Assembly (NCBI GenBank): GCA_031763025.1
Contig: JASSKH010000030.1
Location: forward strand, 6,625,495 to 6,689,494
DNA: 64,000 nt
DNA from: Macrocystis pyrifera
Taxonomy: Eukaryota > Sar > Phaeophyceae > Laminariales > Laminariaceae
Direction: 5' to 3'
The first letter of the stretch is position 1. The number at the start of each line of letters is the position of its first letter. The position numbers and the translations under genes are program-made. This document shows, piece after piece, positions 20,064-31,700 of the stretch. The notes beneath the pieces were generated by a model that was given only the letters and a program-made list of their open reading frames with translations, was not told the origin of the DNA and did not search any database.

Positions 20064-23000
20064 ATGCACGTGAGAGTAGCAGTCGCTGCCACCGCTTCGA
20101 CCATGGTGTCATTACCAGGCCGCTTGATCATGCACCACGGAAGCAACAGCAGTCTCGTTCGCTGTTCAAAACTCAAAGCATGGTGGAGATCTCCACTGCT
20201 GTTGCCCCTCCAGACGCAAGCCTCTCGCGTGCTTGGCTCTCTGCGCATGGGAGAGGGACTGCAGGGCCCAAGCACAACAAGGGACGCTCTAGCGGTGGAT
20301 GCCTCGAGGCCGAGGCCTCTGCTGCGAGAGTGTATCCAGGCAGCGCCCAAAGAGCCCGGCGTCTATATCATGGAGTCAGCGGACGGGCAAAAAACTGTAC
20401 ATAGGGAAGAGCGTCAAGCTCAGCTCCAGGGTGTCAACCTACTTCGCCAGCTGCACCAAGCGTGGAGAGGAAGGGGACGGGGAGTGGGGACCTGCATCGG
20501 TGGTGCTTCCAGGAGCCAATTTATCCCGTCGCATCGCCGTGATGACAACGCTTGTCGAGAGGTGTGTCGCCGGTATCGTACACATACTGGTACGTACGTA
20601 CTCGTGGTTTGAATGTTTGAATTTGGTGTGAGCTCGTGCGCGGAAAACTCAACAACATGCTTGTACAACCAACTGCAAGATGGCCGTATCGTGCGAGTTT
20701 GGTTAGACTCACGACACAGGCCGGGCATGTATTTACTGACAGGACAGTGATTCCATTTGTAATGATGCTATTAATAGGTACGGTATGCGATATGCGTCCG
20801 TACCTTCCTGATACCTAAAAAATCACTGCAGTGCTTATTACACAGCAGTCGTATAACAGCACAGTCAGTAGTGATGCTGTTTGTCGTCTACAACACTCCA
20901 TTGGGAGGAGTAGAGTGCTGATTGACTGGCCGCTTGGGCGCTGCTGCTGTGTTTCCTCGCGACATCAAATGGACAAATCGGGTGCCCGGTATAGACTTAC
21001 GGCATAAACATTGAGATGGCGGTAGCTTGCATGACGCAGATCATGCTTGAAAGCACTGTAATAGTATATACTGCTGTTGTACAGTAGTGTATGCACCGTA
21101 CGATCACCACCGCAGCCGACTATCGAGACCACGAGCATGGATCGCAGAGCTCGTCCTGCCTGCGGTTGTCTACGCTGTTTGCGTCGTTTTGTCCGTTGAT
21201 GTGATCTCGGGCGGTATATATTACGGGGGTCCATAGTTAATAGGACCTATGGTGTACGTAAAAACCTATATATTTACCTATTTTTACCAACAGTATTTGG
21301 TCCTACCAGGTATTTACTATGGTCCCCCGTAATAGCAACATGTGAAGAAATGGCGCTGACCATTTATTTGGTGTTGGCGGTGGTATCACATCAATATAGC
21401 AACACCGACATTGTGATTCGCGTATACCACGAACGCACACACAATGAGTGCTGTGTACATGTGTACGCTCCAGCTCCTCCTGATGCTACCCTGGGATGGT
21501 ATACAGCCACTCTAATGGGCTTAATAGGGGCGAGCACACCCCCTCGTCGTGTGAGATTGAGCATATTCCGGTAAGACCGTGAAAGAGCGTCTTATCGCGA
21601 AAAAAAAATACTTGAAGTCGTTTGGACAATTATTCCAACTTTCCGGTAAGACCGTGAAAGAGCGTCTTTAAAAAAAAATAAAAAAAAAATAGATGGATTA
21701 GCGTCACGGACATCATGGCACCCGAGCCCGTTGTTCCACGTGTACCCGTGCCTGGCACTCGTACTCGCTCGCAGATACGACGCGCTGCTGCGTTTTTGCA
21801 GTCACACAACATGCATCCCTCGGGCGCCTGCCTGTCGCCTGACATATTCTCGCTGTACTCAGCTATCGGCACGTCAGGCCCTGACCAGGCGCCAGGCACG
21901 AACGAGGAACCCAACAGGTGTATACGCTCCCTTCGACCGCGAGTAGGGTCATTCTTATCGGAGAGCTTTTTTTCCATAATTTCCATGTTTTTTTCGCGCA
22001 ATTTTTTTCATCCTCCAGATTTTCATGATATTTTTTTCCAAATATGTGAAATTTAACAAACATGATTTTTCTGCTTCTGGAGAATTTCACGAATAGTGAC
22101 AGAACGCCTCCGTATATTGATACATATCTCCAACAATTTCCAAACTTTGGAAATTCTGGAAAGGAAGCTCTCCGATAAGAATGAACCTTACCCGTTTTAC
22201 CGTCGCCTTCCATCCGATCGATCGATCGACCGACCAACCGATCGATCGACCGACCGGGGCATACCGCCTTTTTGGCCGCCCGTCGCATCCACTACATACA
22301 CACCACCGCGCAGGATTGACTACATCGCGACAGCTTCGGGGGCGGAGGCTCTCCTCCTCGAGGCCTCCATGATCCGGCAGCACCAGCCGCCGTTCAATGT
22401 CCTGCTCAAGGACGACAAACGGAATTGTGAGGACTGAAGAGCGCTGCGGGCGGGGTCGCGAGTTTGGTCGCGAGTGGTAACGATACTGCGTTCTTTGTGT
22501 TTCCTCCCTCTTGTCCGGCGATTGATTTATTTGTGCCTGCGCATCTGAGTGTTCGCGCCGGCGCCTGCTTCCTTCGAGAGAAGTCACGACAGCCAACGGC
22601 AAACACCGACCCTTGCTAGCAAGCACGCATGCATACAATTTCCACCCTTCACATCCAGCGCAATATTTGAACACTATTCACCTGTGAAAAGTATACTTCT
22701 CGCAGTGTATTCTTGTTTTTCATGTTTTTAGTTTACCGGTCGTGTCGTCGTCCTGAGTCTAGAGGCCTCTATCATACAGCCCCGTGCCACCACCGCTACC
22801 ACCCGCTGCCGCCTTTCAGGAAACGCTCTCACCATTTCCACCTCCTGCTGTTTTTGCGCTGCTACCACCGTGTCCCTCGACACCACGCCCCGTGACATCT
22901 ACCCACAGACCCGTACGTCTGCGTCACCTGGAGCGAGCCGTACCCTCGCCTCCTCGTCACAAGGGACAGGCCCCGCCGGGGAGGTGGGGCGGCGGACCGC

Positions 23001-26000
23001 TACTACGGCCCGTTCGTCGACGCGGGACAGCTCAAGGCCACCGTCGCCCTCGTCCGGCGCGTCCTCCCGCTTCGCCAACGCCGCCGCCCCCTTTACAAGG
23101 ACAAGCCGTGCCTGAACCACGACCTTGGCCTCTGCCCGGGGCCCTGCCAGGACCTCGTCTCGGAAGACGACTACGCCGAGACCGTTCGACTCGCCGAGAT
23201 GGTTTTCAGGGGTGAGGGTGGCGAGCTCCTGGCGAGACTGCAGGGGCGCATGGAGAGGGCGTCCCCTCGCAGAGCGATTCGAGCAGGCGGGAGAGATTAA
23301 GGCGCAGATTGCATTGGTCCGAGGCGGCCTCTTGGGCTCGGCGCTGCACTTTTCGTCGCGAGGCGCGGCTGCCGGGCGGGACTGGGCTCTGGACGTTGAT
23401 CCCTCGGTACGCCAAGGGAAAGGCGGCGGTGGCGGCGGCGGGATTAAGAGGGACGTGGTGGCGGTGGGGAGGGCGGGAGATCTGGCGTGCTTCCAGCTGT
23501 TTCAGGTCCGGGATGGACGCCTCACGGGCCGACTAGGCTTCACGTACAGGGTGGAGGAAAAGGAGGAGGAAGGGCTGTCCCGGGGAGACGTCCTGCAGGC
23601 TTGCCTCGAGCGATACTGGGGAGACGCTCTGGAGCCGCGGTCGGAGGTGGGGGCGGGACTGGGGGGGCTGTGCCCGCCGTTGTCTTCGGCAGGCAAGGGA
23701 AGAAAGGAGGGCGTTTATGTTGCCGACGTGCCCGACGAGATCGTCACCGCGGATGCGCTTCCCGACGGCGGAGCGGAGCTCCTCTCGGAACTGCTTTCGG
23801 TGGCGAGGGAAGCTGCCGCAGCCGACGCAGACGCCGACGCTAACGCCGACACTAGCGCTGACGCTCGCGCTGATGCTAACGCTGATGCTAACGCTAGCGC
23901 TGACGCCGAGCGTGGAGCAGCCGGCCAGGGGGGGGGGGTTAACGGACCTACCAACGAAAAGTCGGAGGGAGGTGGGAAGGCGCCGGAGAGACGGACGCGC
24001 GGCAAGCTGCCCTCGGTCGCGATCGTCCACGGCGGGGGCAGCGCGGGGGGGGAGCGCCACCACCTCTGCGTGATGGTTCTCAAGAACGCCGAGCTCGAGG
24101 CGAAGCGCTTGAGGAAGGGCGGCGAGGACACGGTCCGGGGGCTGTCGCAGCTCGCGCGTATGCTGGGTCTCACGTCGCCCCCCCGCCAGGATAGAGGGCT
24201 ACGACGTGAGCCACACGGGGGGCGGGCAGGCCGTCGCCTCCGCGGTCTCCTTCGTCGACGGAAAGGCCCGCCCCGATGAGCACCGACGGTATAGAATCCA
24301 GTCGACTGAGGTGAAGAAGGGACACTCCGATGACTACGCCAGCCTTAGGGAGGTCATCGCCCGGCGGTTCGCGCCCCCTTCTCAATCCCACCTCCCCGGC
24401 GACGGCGGCGCCGCGGCGCCGCGGAGGGAGCGGCGGCTGTCACTGTCCCCCGCGGCCCGGTGCCCGACCTCGTCCTCGTTGACGGCGGCCGGGGACAGCT
24501 GGCCGCGGCCATGGAAGGGGCTGCCGACGCGGCCGACGCGTGGCGGTCTCTCTGGCGTGACACGGAGGACGTCACCACTGCTGGCCTGCTGGTGGGGGGC
24601 ATCACGGTTGCTGAGGCGGTGGCCCCCGCCGAACGGAATAGCGAGGCGCGTCCGCCGTCGTCGCCGCTGTCGTCGTCGTCGTCTTCCTTCTCTTCATCCA
24701 CCTCGTCCTCTTCCCCCTCCCCCTCCACCTCCTCTTCCTTCTCCTCCTCCTGTTCCTCTACCCCCTCCTCCTTCTCCACGTCCATCCCATCCTCCTCTCC
24801 CTCTTCCGCGACACCCTCGCCGTCGCGTATGGGGCGTGGGGTCAGCGACGAAGATCCCGACGACATTCTTCTCTTGCCGGCGCTACCCTCAACCGATCTC
24901 GCGCGCGCGGCGACCCACGCGGGCGTGGGAACGGACATGGGTGCGAGCACGAGCGCGAGCGCTAGTTCAAACAGCAACAGCGCGACCGTGGATGTCGGCG
25001 GCGGGCGAAGAGTGGCGATGGTGTCGTTGGCAAAGAAAGAGGAGGAGGTGTATGTACCGTGGGCGATAGAACCGTTGGAGGTCACCGGTGGCGGCGGCGG
25101 CAGCGGCGGTGCTGGTGACGAAGACGGTCCTCAATCGCCGGGGGTGATGATTTTACGTCAGGTGAGATGAAACGCGTTCTATTTGTGGGGAGACGCGGTG
25201 GGGGGGGAAGGGGAGGCGGCGGGCCGGGGCGGGGTGGGGGGAGGGGGGGGTGGGGCATGAACCATGGTGTTCTTGTAGACGCCCTTCTTGTTTGTATGAA
25301 CAGCCGCGTGTCCTTTTCATTCGTTTTCTCTGGTTTCGTCTCTTCGCTCTTTTTTCCCGCTCTTTCGCGAGCCGATCTCCATGCCCGATGTGCCCCCCCG
25401 CATTTATCAATTGGCGATTTATTTACTTCGAAAACAAACTCCCCCAGCCATGGCCGCCTGTGCAACTGCCGCTTCCGTTGCCTCTGTCCAATTGTGACGC
25501 ACGCCCACGCGCACGTCGGACGCTCACTTCGTACCGCGGCTGTTTTCTCCCATGGTGGCACTATCCGCGGCCGGACGCTGCTGCTGCTGCTGCTGCTGCT
25601 GCTCAGGTGCGAGACGAGGCCCACCGCTTCGCCGTCGCGTATCACCGCAAGCTTCGAGGTCGCGACATGTTCCTGCCCGCTCAGGCTGCCCGAGGTGGGG
25701 ACGATGACACAGAGACTGGCGATGGACAGCGAGATTTCGCAGGGGTTCCAGGTACGGGAGCGAGGAGGGTTGTTTCAGGGCCAGGATGGAGTCAGAATTG
25801 CGAAGTCGCTGGCTCTGAAAGTAGTATGGCGTAGGTCAGGCCGAGTTTTGGAGGCAGGGGGGGGGGGCGGAGGGAGAGGAGGGCTCCTTACGTACATATG
25901 TCTCTTGTTGGTCTAGTCTATTTGTTTTTGGCGCGTCATGCCGGTCTACTACTGTACCGTTGACATTCGTTTCCGCGTTTTTGTGCGTGTTTCTTGTTTG

Positions 26001-26894
26001 ATGTAACGTGTTTTCTTATTGACCGTGTCCACCCCGTGTCTCTTTCTTCTTTCTCGCAAAGACTGCAGACGCAAAGAGATGGGAATTCCGCCCGGACAAG
26101 CATTGCCCCGCACAGCAAGCAGTACGGTTTTTGTACGTAAGGTTGCTCGCCGCTGTGTTGCGGGCCGTCATCGATTTATTTCGCGCGTCAAGGGGCCCTT
26201 TCACCCCTCTCTCTCCCCCCCCCCCCCCCTCGTTCTCACTTGCTCACGAGTAGGCTTTCCATTCTCGACGACTGGCTCTTTCTCCCCCCGCCTCGCACGA
26301 GTTGGCCCGCCATGATTATATCTAACGTGACAGCTTCGTTTTGTTTTCTTCAGACCCATGTAGTTGGCTTTTCAGACCCATGTAGTTGGCTTTCCGTTCT
26401 CTTAAAGTGGTGCCTGCTTTTTTTCTCCGTTGTTTGCCCCGAACGAGCTGGCTCTTCCTGATACGCCAAATATTCCTACGTACCAGTTTCGCCTCTCTTA
26501 CTTTTATTCGTTTTTGTTTTGTGTATGCCCTTAATGCACCACGCCCTTTTATCGTTCGCGACGATGGCCGGACCTCTCAGGCCTCTCTTCCAAGGCCAGG
26601 GAAGCGCTCGCGGAGGCGTTCGGTTCGCTGGAAGGAGCCAGGGTGGCGGGGGAGGCGGAGCTCAGGAGAATACCCGGGTTGGCCCGACCCTTGCCAAGAG
26701 AATTCTCGGCCACTAGCGTCACGTTTTGGCGGGAAGCTGGGGCTCGGGGGGGTCAACGCGGCTCCCTTTGGGGATGTTTAGGGCGGGAGGGACGGGGGGG
26801 GGGGGGCAGGGCTGGTCGGCGGGGAATGATAAAATACGTTTGGAATACCGGTCAACCCTGGCGTGCAACAAGTAGGATGACGTATGTGCCATGA
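20064..26894 (+). CDS. uvrC: UvrC-type excinuclease subunit C, nuclear gene with N-terminal extension
   Basis: Exons: 20064-20561, 22314-22426, 22909-25161, 25607-25751, 26581-26894 (stop position less certain). They encode the GIY-YIG nuclease ([10 protein letters not shown]...[17 protein letters not shown]), [39 protein letters not shown], the Cys region [14 protein letters not shown], the UVR helix, the RNase H-like endonuclease ([41 protein letters not shown]) and C-terminal HhH (FGSL...[11 protein letters not shown]). Asp, Asp and His equivalent to E. coli D399, D466 and H538 are present. UvrC makes both incisions in bacterial nucleotide excision repair. About 60 basic, Ser-rich residues before the nuclease could be an organelle transit peptide (inferred). 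Ala/Asp and Ser/Thr/Pro low-complexity inserts are unusual. Frame breaks occur near 20389-20394, 23225-23240, 24177-24185 and 24370-24420, without in-frame nonsense codons. Confidence 0.88.
21222..21338. mobile_element. MITE family A copy with a micro-insert in its inverted repeat
   Basis: Standard ends (attacgggggtccatag, ctatggtcccccgtaatag). In the right inverted repeat, where sister copies read tcctatttac, it reads tccTACCAGGTAtttac, a TA-flanked CCAGG insert. Located in uvrC intron 1. Confidence 0.88.
21569..21668. repeat. 27-bp direct duplication
   Basis: ccggtaagaccgtgaaagag plus cgtctt occurs at 21569-21595 and again at 21642-21668, separated by 46 bases in uvrC intron 1. Confidence 0.85.
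21946..22188. mobile_element. MITE family H, 245-bp copy 1
   Basis: Inverted ends (gggtcattcttatcggagag; ctctccgataagaatgaacc) extend through ttccataatttcca / tggaaattctgga. The second copy is at 46124-46376. Located in uvrC intron 1. Confidence 0.85.
22200..22258. repeat. gatcgatcgaccgacc short tandem repeat
   Basis: Low-complexity GATC/GACC units just before the acceptor of uvrC exon 2. Confidence 0.7.
25578..25603. repeat. (CTG)n forming the polypyrimidine-side of a uvrC acceptor
   Basis: Eight CTG units end at the ctcag acceptor of the exon starting 25607. A repeat in this position may influence splice-site strength. Confidence 0.8.
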
Positions 26895-28244
26895 AACGTT
26901 CAGGGTTAAGTTTGGTTCCTCGCTAAAAATTGGAGAAAACATTTTTTTGGCGTGTGGTGGCCCTCGAATCATGGTATGTGCTCTGTTAGTTTTTTTCCGC
27001 GTTGACGATCCGCGCTTCTCGTAACTGTGTGTAACTCGGCGGCAACCCGGCGGCTACCCTGCCGGAACACAGAACGAGACCCGCCCCTGCTTGCGTTCGC
27101 TTGCGGGGCGCAAACGCCGAGGCGCTCCCCGAAACATTTCCCGAACCCGTGTAGACCTGTGCCCGCGTTTTTGAGAACAATGTACTTGGAACCAGGGTGG
27201 GATAAAGTTCGCAGTATAGTTGTAGACAGGGTCTCAACTCTTTTTGAGAAAAATGTACTTGGAACTAGGATGAGATAACGTTCGCAGTATAGTTGTAGAC
27301 AAGGTCTCAACTCTTTTAGTACTGCACTCTCCAGAAACACACGAAACTAGAAACTATTTCCTACTGATACATACCAGGTATGATGCGAGTCTGTAGGACA
27401 CATCGACGTTTTTTCCCTAGACGGTCTCCTAATATGCCGTGTTCCACGTCCACGAAACAAACCCTCCACCTTTTTGTACCCACCACCTTGCCCACCTTCT
27501 TGTTTTGCAGCACGACCGGGGGGGGGGGGAGAGAGCTTCAACAGCAACAAAAAAAAATGCTAACGAAAAAACGAAATAAATAAGGGAGACAGATTATCGC
27601 AAGCACGGCCGGGGGGGCTTCAACAACCGAAAAAAAAAAAAAAAAAATGAAATGAAGAAGGGAGACCGATGATACGTGTCGTAGTGCGCGAAATCCGGCG
27701 GCTGCTCAGCGCCGTTCGCTCGCGCGATATGAGGCTAGATTTCTGAGGCCTCGCTTGTTGCGTTTGACCAACGACGCTACCCGTAGAGAATAAAGAATAA
27801 AGCGCCTCTTTTTCAAACCCACCAATTGGGAGGGGACCGAACCAAACGACAGCACGTAAAAAATCACTCCATCCACTGACCGACGTCACTGAAAAATCAC
27901 TCAATCCATCCCCTCTAGGGCGAACAAGCCTACGGACATCCACTGACAAAAAAAGCACTCAATCTGCCATCTACCCCCTTTTAAGAACGCCTCTGTACTA
28001 ATCGACGATAAGAAAACAAAAAACACACTCCTCCTTTCTCCATCCACCTCTTGGAAACACGAGCGTACCGAACCGGCCCTCCCTGAGAAACAAAGCCCTT
28101 TGGAAGAATGAGCGCATAGTATGTATCCAGGCGCGTCTCAGCAACTAGGCGGCTGAGAGCTCCGAGTGTTGGCGATGCGGAAGCAAATCCTTCACGCTCC
28201 ACGGCAGCCAAAGAGGGTGGAGAGAGTGGGCAAAGAAAGGGTGG

Positions 28245-28293
<49 letters not shown>

Positions 28294-28687
28294 CGTACAA
28301 CAACCCTGGCTTACCCCCCGATACCTTGACCCTTTTTGTAAAGGGTGCGGAAACAACGCGGCCGATGAAAAAGAAGACCGGCACGTCTGGTCGCCTGCAC
28401 CAGTCGGCACCCTTTCCTTCCCCTAACCACCGAACTGCTCGAACAGATCCCTCGAAAACCTCAAGAGTCCGCGGACCGACATGCTTTCAGACATCCGGCA
28501 TGCCCTTAGAATTTCCTGGAAAACCCCCCAAAGGGTCCGCAGACCGGCATACTCGCAGAGATCCCTCGAAACCCCCAGGAATCCGCGTACCGGCGTGCTC
28601 CCACATATTCCTCGAAGCCCCGCGGACCGACATGGTCTCAAAAAATCCTGGCACACCCCCCCACGGGGTCCGCGGACCGGCATGCTT
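26895..28687. other. Intergenic interval between convergent uvrC and NDPK
   Basis: Holds a two-unit direct duplication of ~73 bp (27172-27318, 'tgtacttggaac...gtctcaactcttttt'), short A-rich runs, a G45 tract (28248-28292) and the ~57-bp degenerate minisatellite next to the NDPK stop. No gene recognised. Confidence 0.6.
28248..28292. repeat. Pure poly-G tract, 45 bases
   Basis: Forty-five consecutive G. Confidence 0.95.
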
Positions 28688-28710
28688 TCAGAGATCGCTG
28701 GAGACCCAGG
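28450..28710. repeat. Degenerate ~57-bp minisatellite at the 3' end of NDPK
   Basis: Four to five imperfect units of the type 'gtccgcggaccggcatgctt' plus 'cagagatccctcgaaa(c/a)cccc'. The last unit overlaps the NDPK stop codon and C-terminal codons (28688-28710). Confidence 0.7.
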
Positions 28711-31700
28711 GGTCCACGGATCGACTCCAGGGTACGGTCTCCTTCTGCGCGAACCACAAGGCGATCTCTCGCGCTGCCGACTCCGGTCCATCGGAGGCGT
28801 GAACGAGGTTTCGACCTGCGCGGATAGGATAAGAGTAGGTTCGCCAAGGGGTCGCTGAACGGCACATTTTATCACTACGCACTTGGAGTGACGCGAGCCG
28901 AATAAGTACATGAGAGGCAGGGGGGGGGGCTTCAGGCAGGCTTAGGCTTCGCGACGACACACGGAGGGTCGCTCTGTGCGGAAAAGGGTGGGGTACGTCC
29001 ACCGCGGTACCGCTGGCGGATACATTTCAGGGTTGGGCGCTTGGAGTGAAGCTAGCCGAATGGGCATCAGGAGGCAAAAGCGGGGATGCAGACTGGTAGG
29101 CTAGGCTGCGCGACGAGATAGGGAGGCAGGAGTGGGGCGGGCGGGGTCGACTTGCGCGGATAGGTTAGGGTAGGTTCGCCGCGGGGTCGCTGGACGATTA
29201 AAACTACGGTTACGAGACGCAAGCCGAATGAGCACTGGGAGGGAGGCAGGCAGTCAGGAAGGCTAGGCTCGACCAGATATGGAGGTGGGGGAGGGAGGGG
29301 GGTGTACTCATTATCATGCATGGCCGTAGTCCTATGACCATAGACCCTGGCATCCCTACAATGCCGGGACGGAGCACGTCGGGTTTTCACCGGCCAGGCA
29401 GACATTGCTTGCACCAAGCGCGAAGCGCCGTGAGGTGTTAGGCGAGTCGCATGAAGGATGGGCTGCATCCCACTAAGAACCGCTTTTGAGGCGGATTTTC
29501 TTGCATATGAATGACAGCGTTCAATGAATTGATTTATTTTCTGGTGTGGCCACTTCCAGAGACTGCAATGGGTTACTTTGTAACTGCCTCTTGGGCGCTC
29601 TACCATATACCAGGTGCACTACGTTATACGATCATCCCCCTTGAGCGGAGTTGAGATTCTCCCCGCACAAAAACGATCTAACTCGACCGCCAGCCGTGGT
29701 GACTGCCAAAAAAAAAAAACAGCAGAAAAACGGTACCCTGGTTGTCTAGCTCACGCAGTCAGGGGCGTTTTTAGCAGGGTCGTCGACAACCGACGCCAAC
29801 CCAACCTATATATGCATGTAGTAGAGGAGGTGTGTGTGTGTGGGGGGTGAGATTAGCGCGCTAACCAGGACCGTCTGACGCATGGTGGGACCGCGGGACG
29901 TTCGGAGTGAGGAGACAAGGTTACGGTTGCCGCCGCTGCTGCTGCCGCTGCTGCTGCCGCTGCTGCTGCCGCTGCGGGGCACGCACGTACCGAACAGCAA
30001 CAAGGACAGCAGCACCAAAGATGACAACAAGAGCACAAACAGCCATCATGACAACAACATACCCATTACCGCAACCACCACCACCACCACCACAACAACA
30101 ACAACAACAGTAACGCGAACCGCAAACCATACCCCAACCGCATAGACAGCGCACCCCCCCACGAGAGCTGGGGGTAAGCGCGGGCTGACCTGGGTTCGTG
30201 CACAGGTCCCCTCGGATGGTTCCAACGTCCGCGTTCGCCGGGTTCGTCGCCCCCAATAGCTGCCGGGCAATAGAAACAACATAGTCAACGACGGTGGCGG
30301 CGGGGGGCAGCGACACCGGCGGCGCGAAGCAGCGAGGCAACGTGACAGCGCGGGATAGACAGAAGTAGAGGGCGCAGGTTCGGGTTTGGGGGGTGGGTAA
30401 ACACACAGCAGTGCCTCATGGGGCCGCGCAACTGCTCTTAGCGGCTCACCACTGGAAAAGCGGAACCATGTTAACCGTATGTTAGCTGGCCGTGTATGAG
30501 CTCTGGTGTCTCGTACACGTACCTGGTATACGGCGATATCGATTGTTTTCAGCGGGCGTTTCTTTCCGACACGCCGCAACGCGCTCGAGGCGCGCGAGCG
30601 CGCACAACGAACGCGAGCACGATTTTTTTCTTTGTGAACCGCTTTAGAGTTTGGCACATCGCCCTCGCTTCGAGGACAAAGTAGATACCACTCTGGGTGT
30701 CTGTCAATATAAGTACCGATTTGTATCCATATTGATGTGTAAACGGTTATTATATTCACGCCCAGATTGGTATGACATAAAGCAGGGTTGGGTCATCCTT
30801 TGCAGTAGTTAGCAAAATGGGGGCGAAGAAATAAGCAAACAACGACGATAATAGAGGCAACGACAAGGACCACCACATACGACCGACAGCAAGGCAACTA
30901 CTAAAGCTGCTGCTGCTTCTGTTGCTACTGCTGCTGCTGCTGCTGCTGCCACTGGGTTGTCTCGGGCTCGCGCTCGAGAAGCACCAAAACCTTCCTATCA
31001 ATAGTGCAACCACCAGGACGGCGGCTGCGAACAGGAGAGCCGGGGAAGCAAGCACCTTGCGCCCCCCCGCGATGACGTTCGTCCCCTCCCAGACCATGGC
31101 CACCACCGGCCCGGAGCACATGTAGCTCAATAGCTTCTCGAAGAAATCCTGCGGGGTGAACGAGGGCCATCACCGGGAAGGACATACGTTGTTAGGTGGT
31201 GCTGCAGAGAACAAACAGGGGAGGGGGGAGAGGGGGGGGAGGGAGGGGGGGGGGGGGGGGGCGTGCTAGTTTGTCGCCTGCCTAAGTCATTTGACTATTG
31301 ACAACGCATCCCTTTCGAGAAGGAGCATTGGGGGGGGAGAGGGAGCAGAGGCCGCCGAGATGGCTTCTACGAAAAGCGACAAGGTGTACGATTACAAAGA
31401 AGCAATTCTCATGAAAAAAAAAACGTGTGTGTGCTTTAAATTGGTCTCGGACTCGCAAACGTGGTCCTACCGTTCGGGCATCGGCAAGCGGCGGCGGTGG
31501 CGACGGCGGCGGCACGTCAACACTGGCCCATCTATCTGCGCCTGCCCCTTCAAGACTTGGAGGGTTCTCACTCGCACCACTGTAGGGGAGAGGGGGCTAT
31601 ACGTTGTCACCCCCCTCCCCCCTCAATAGCAACATCGGCATCGTCATGTACTTCGCATGTTTTCTCGCTATTAATTAATAGCACGAAGAAGGGCGGAGGG

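Noticed and set aside
24354..25085. Acidic minus-strand ORF (Glu/Val-rich)
   Set aside because: Antisense to the Ser/Pro-rich insert of uvrC. Composition is explained by the repeat.
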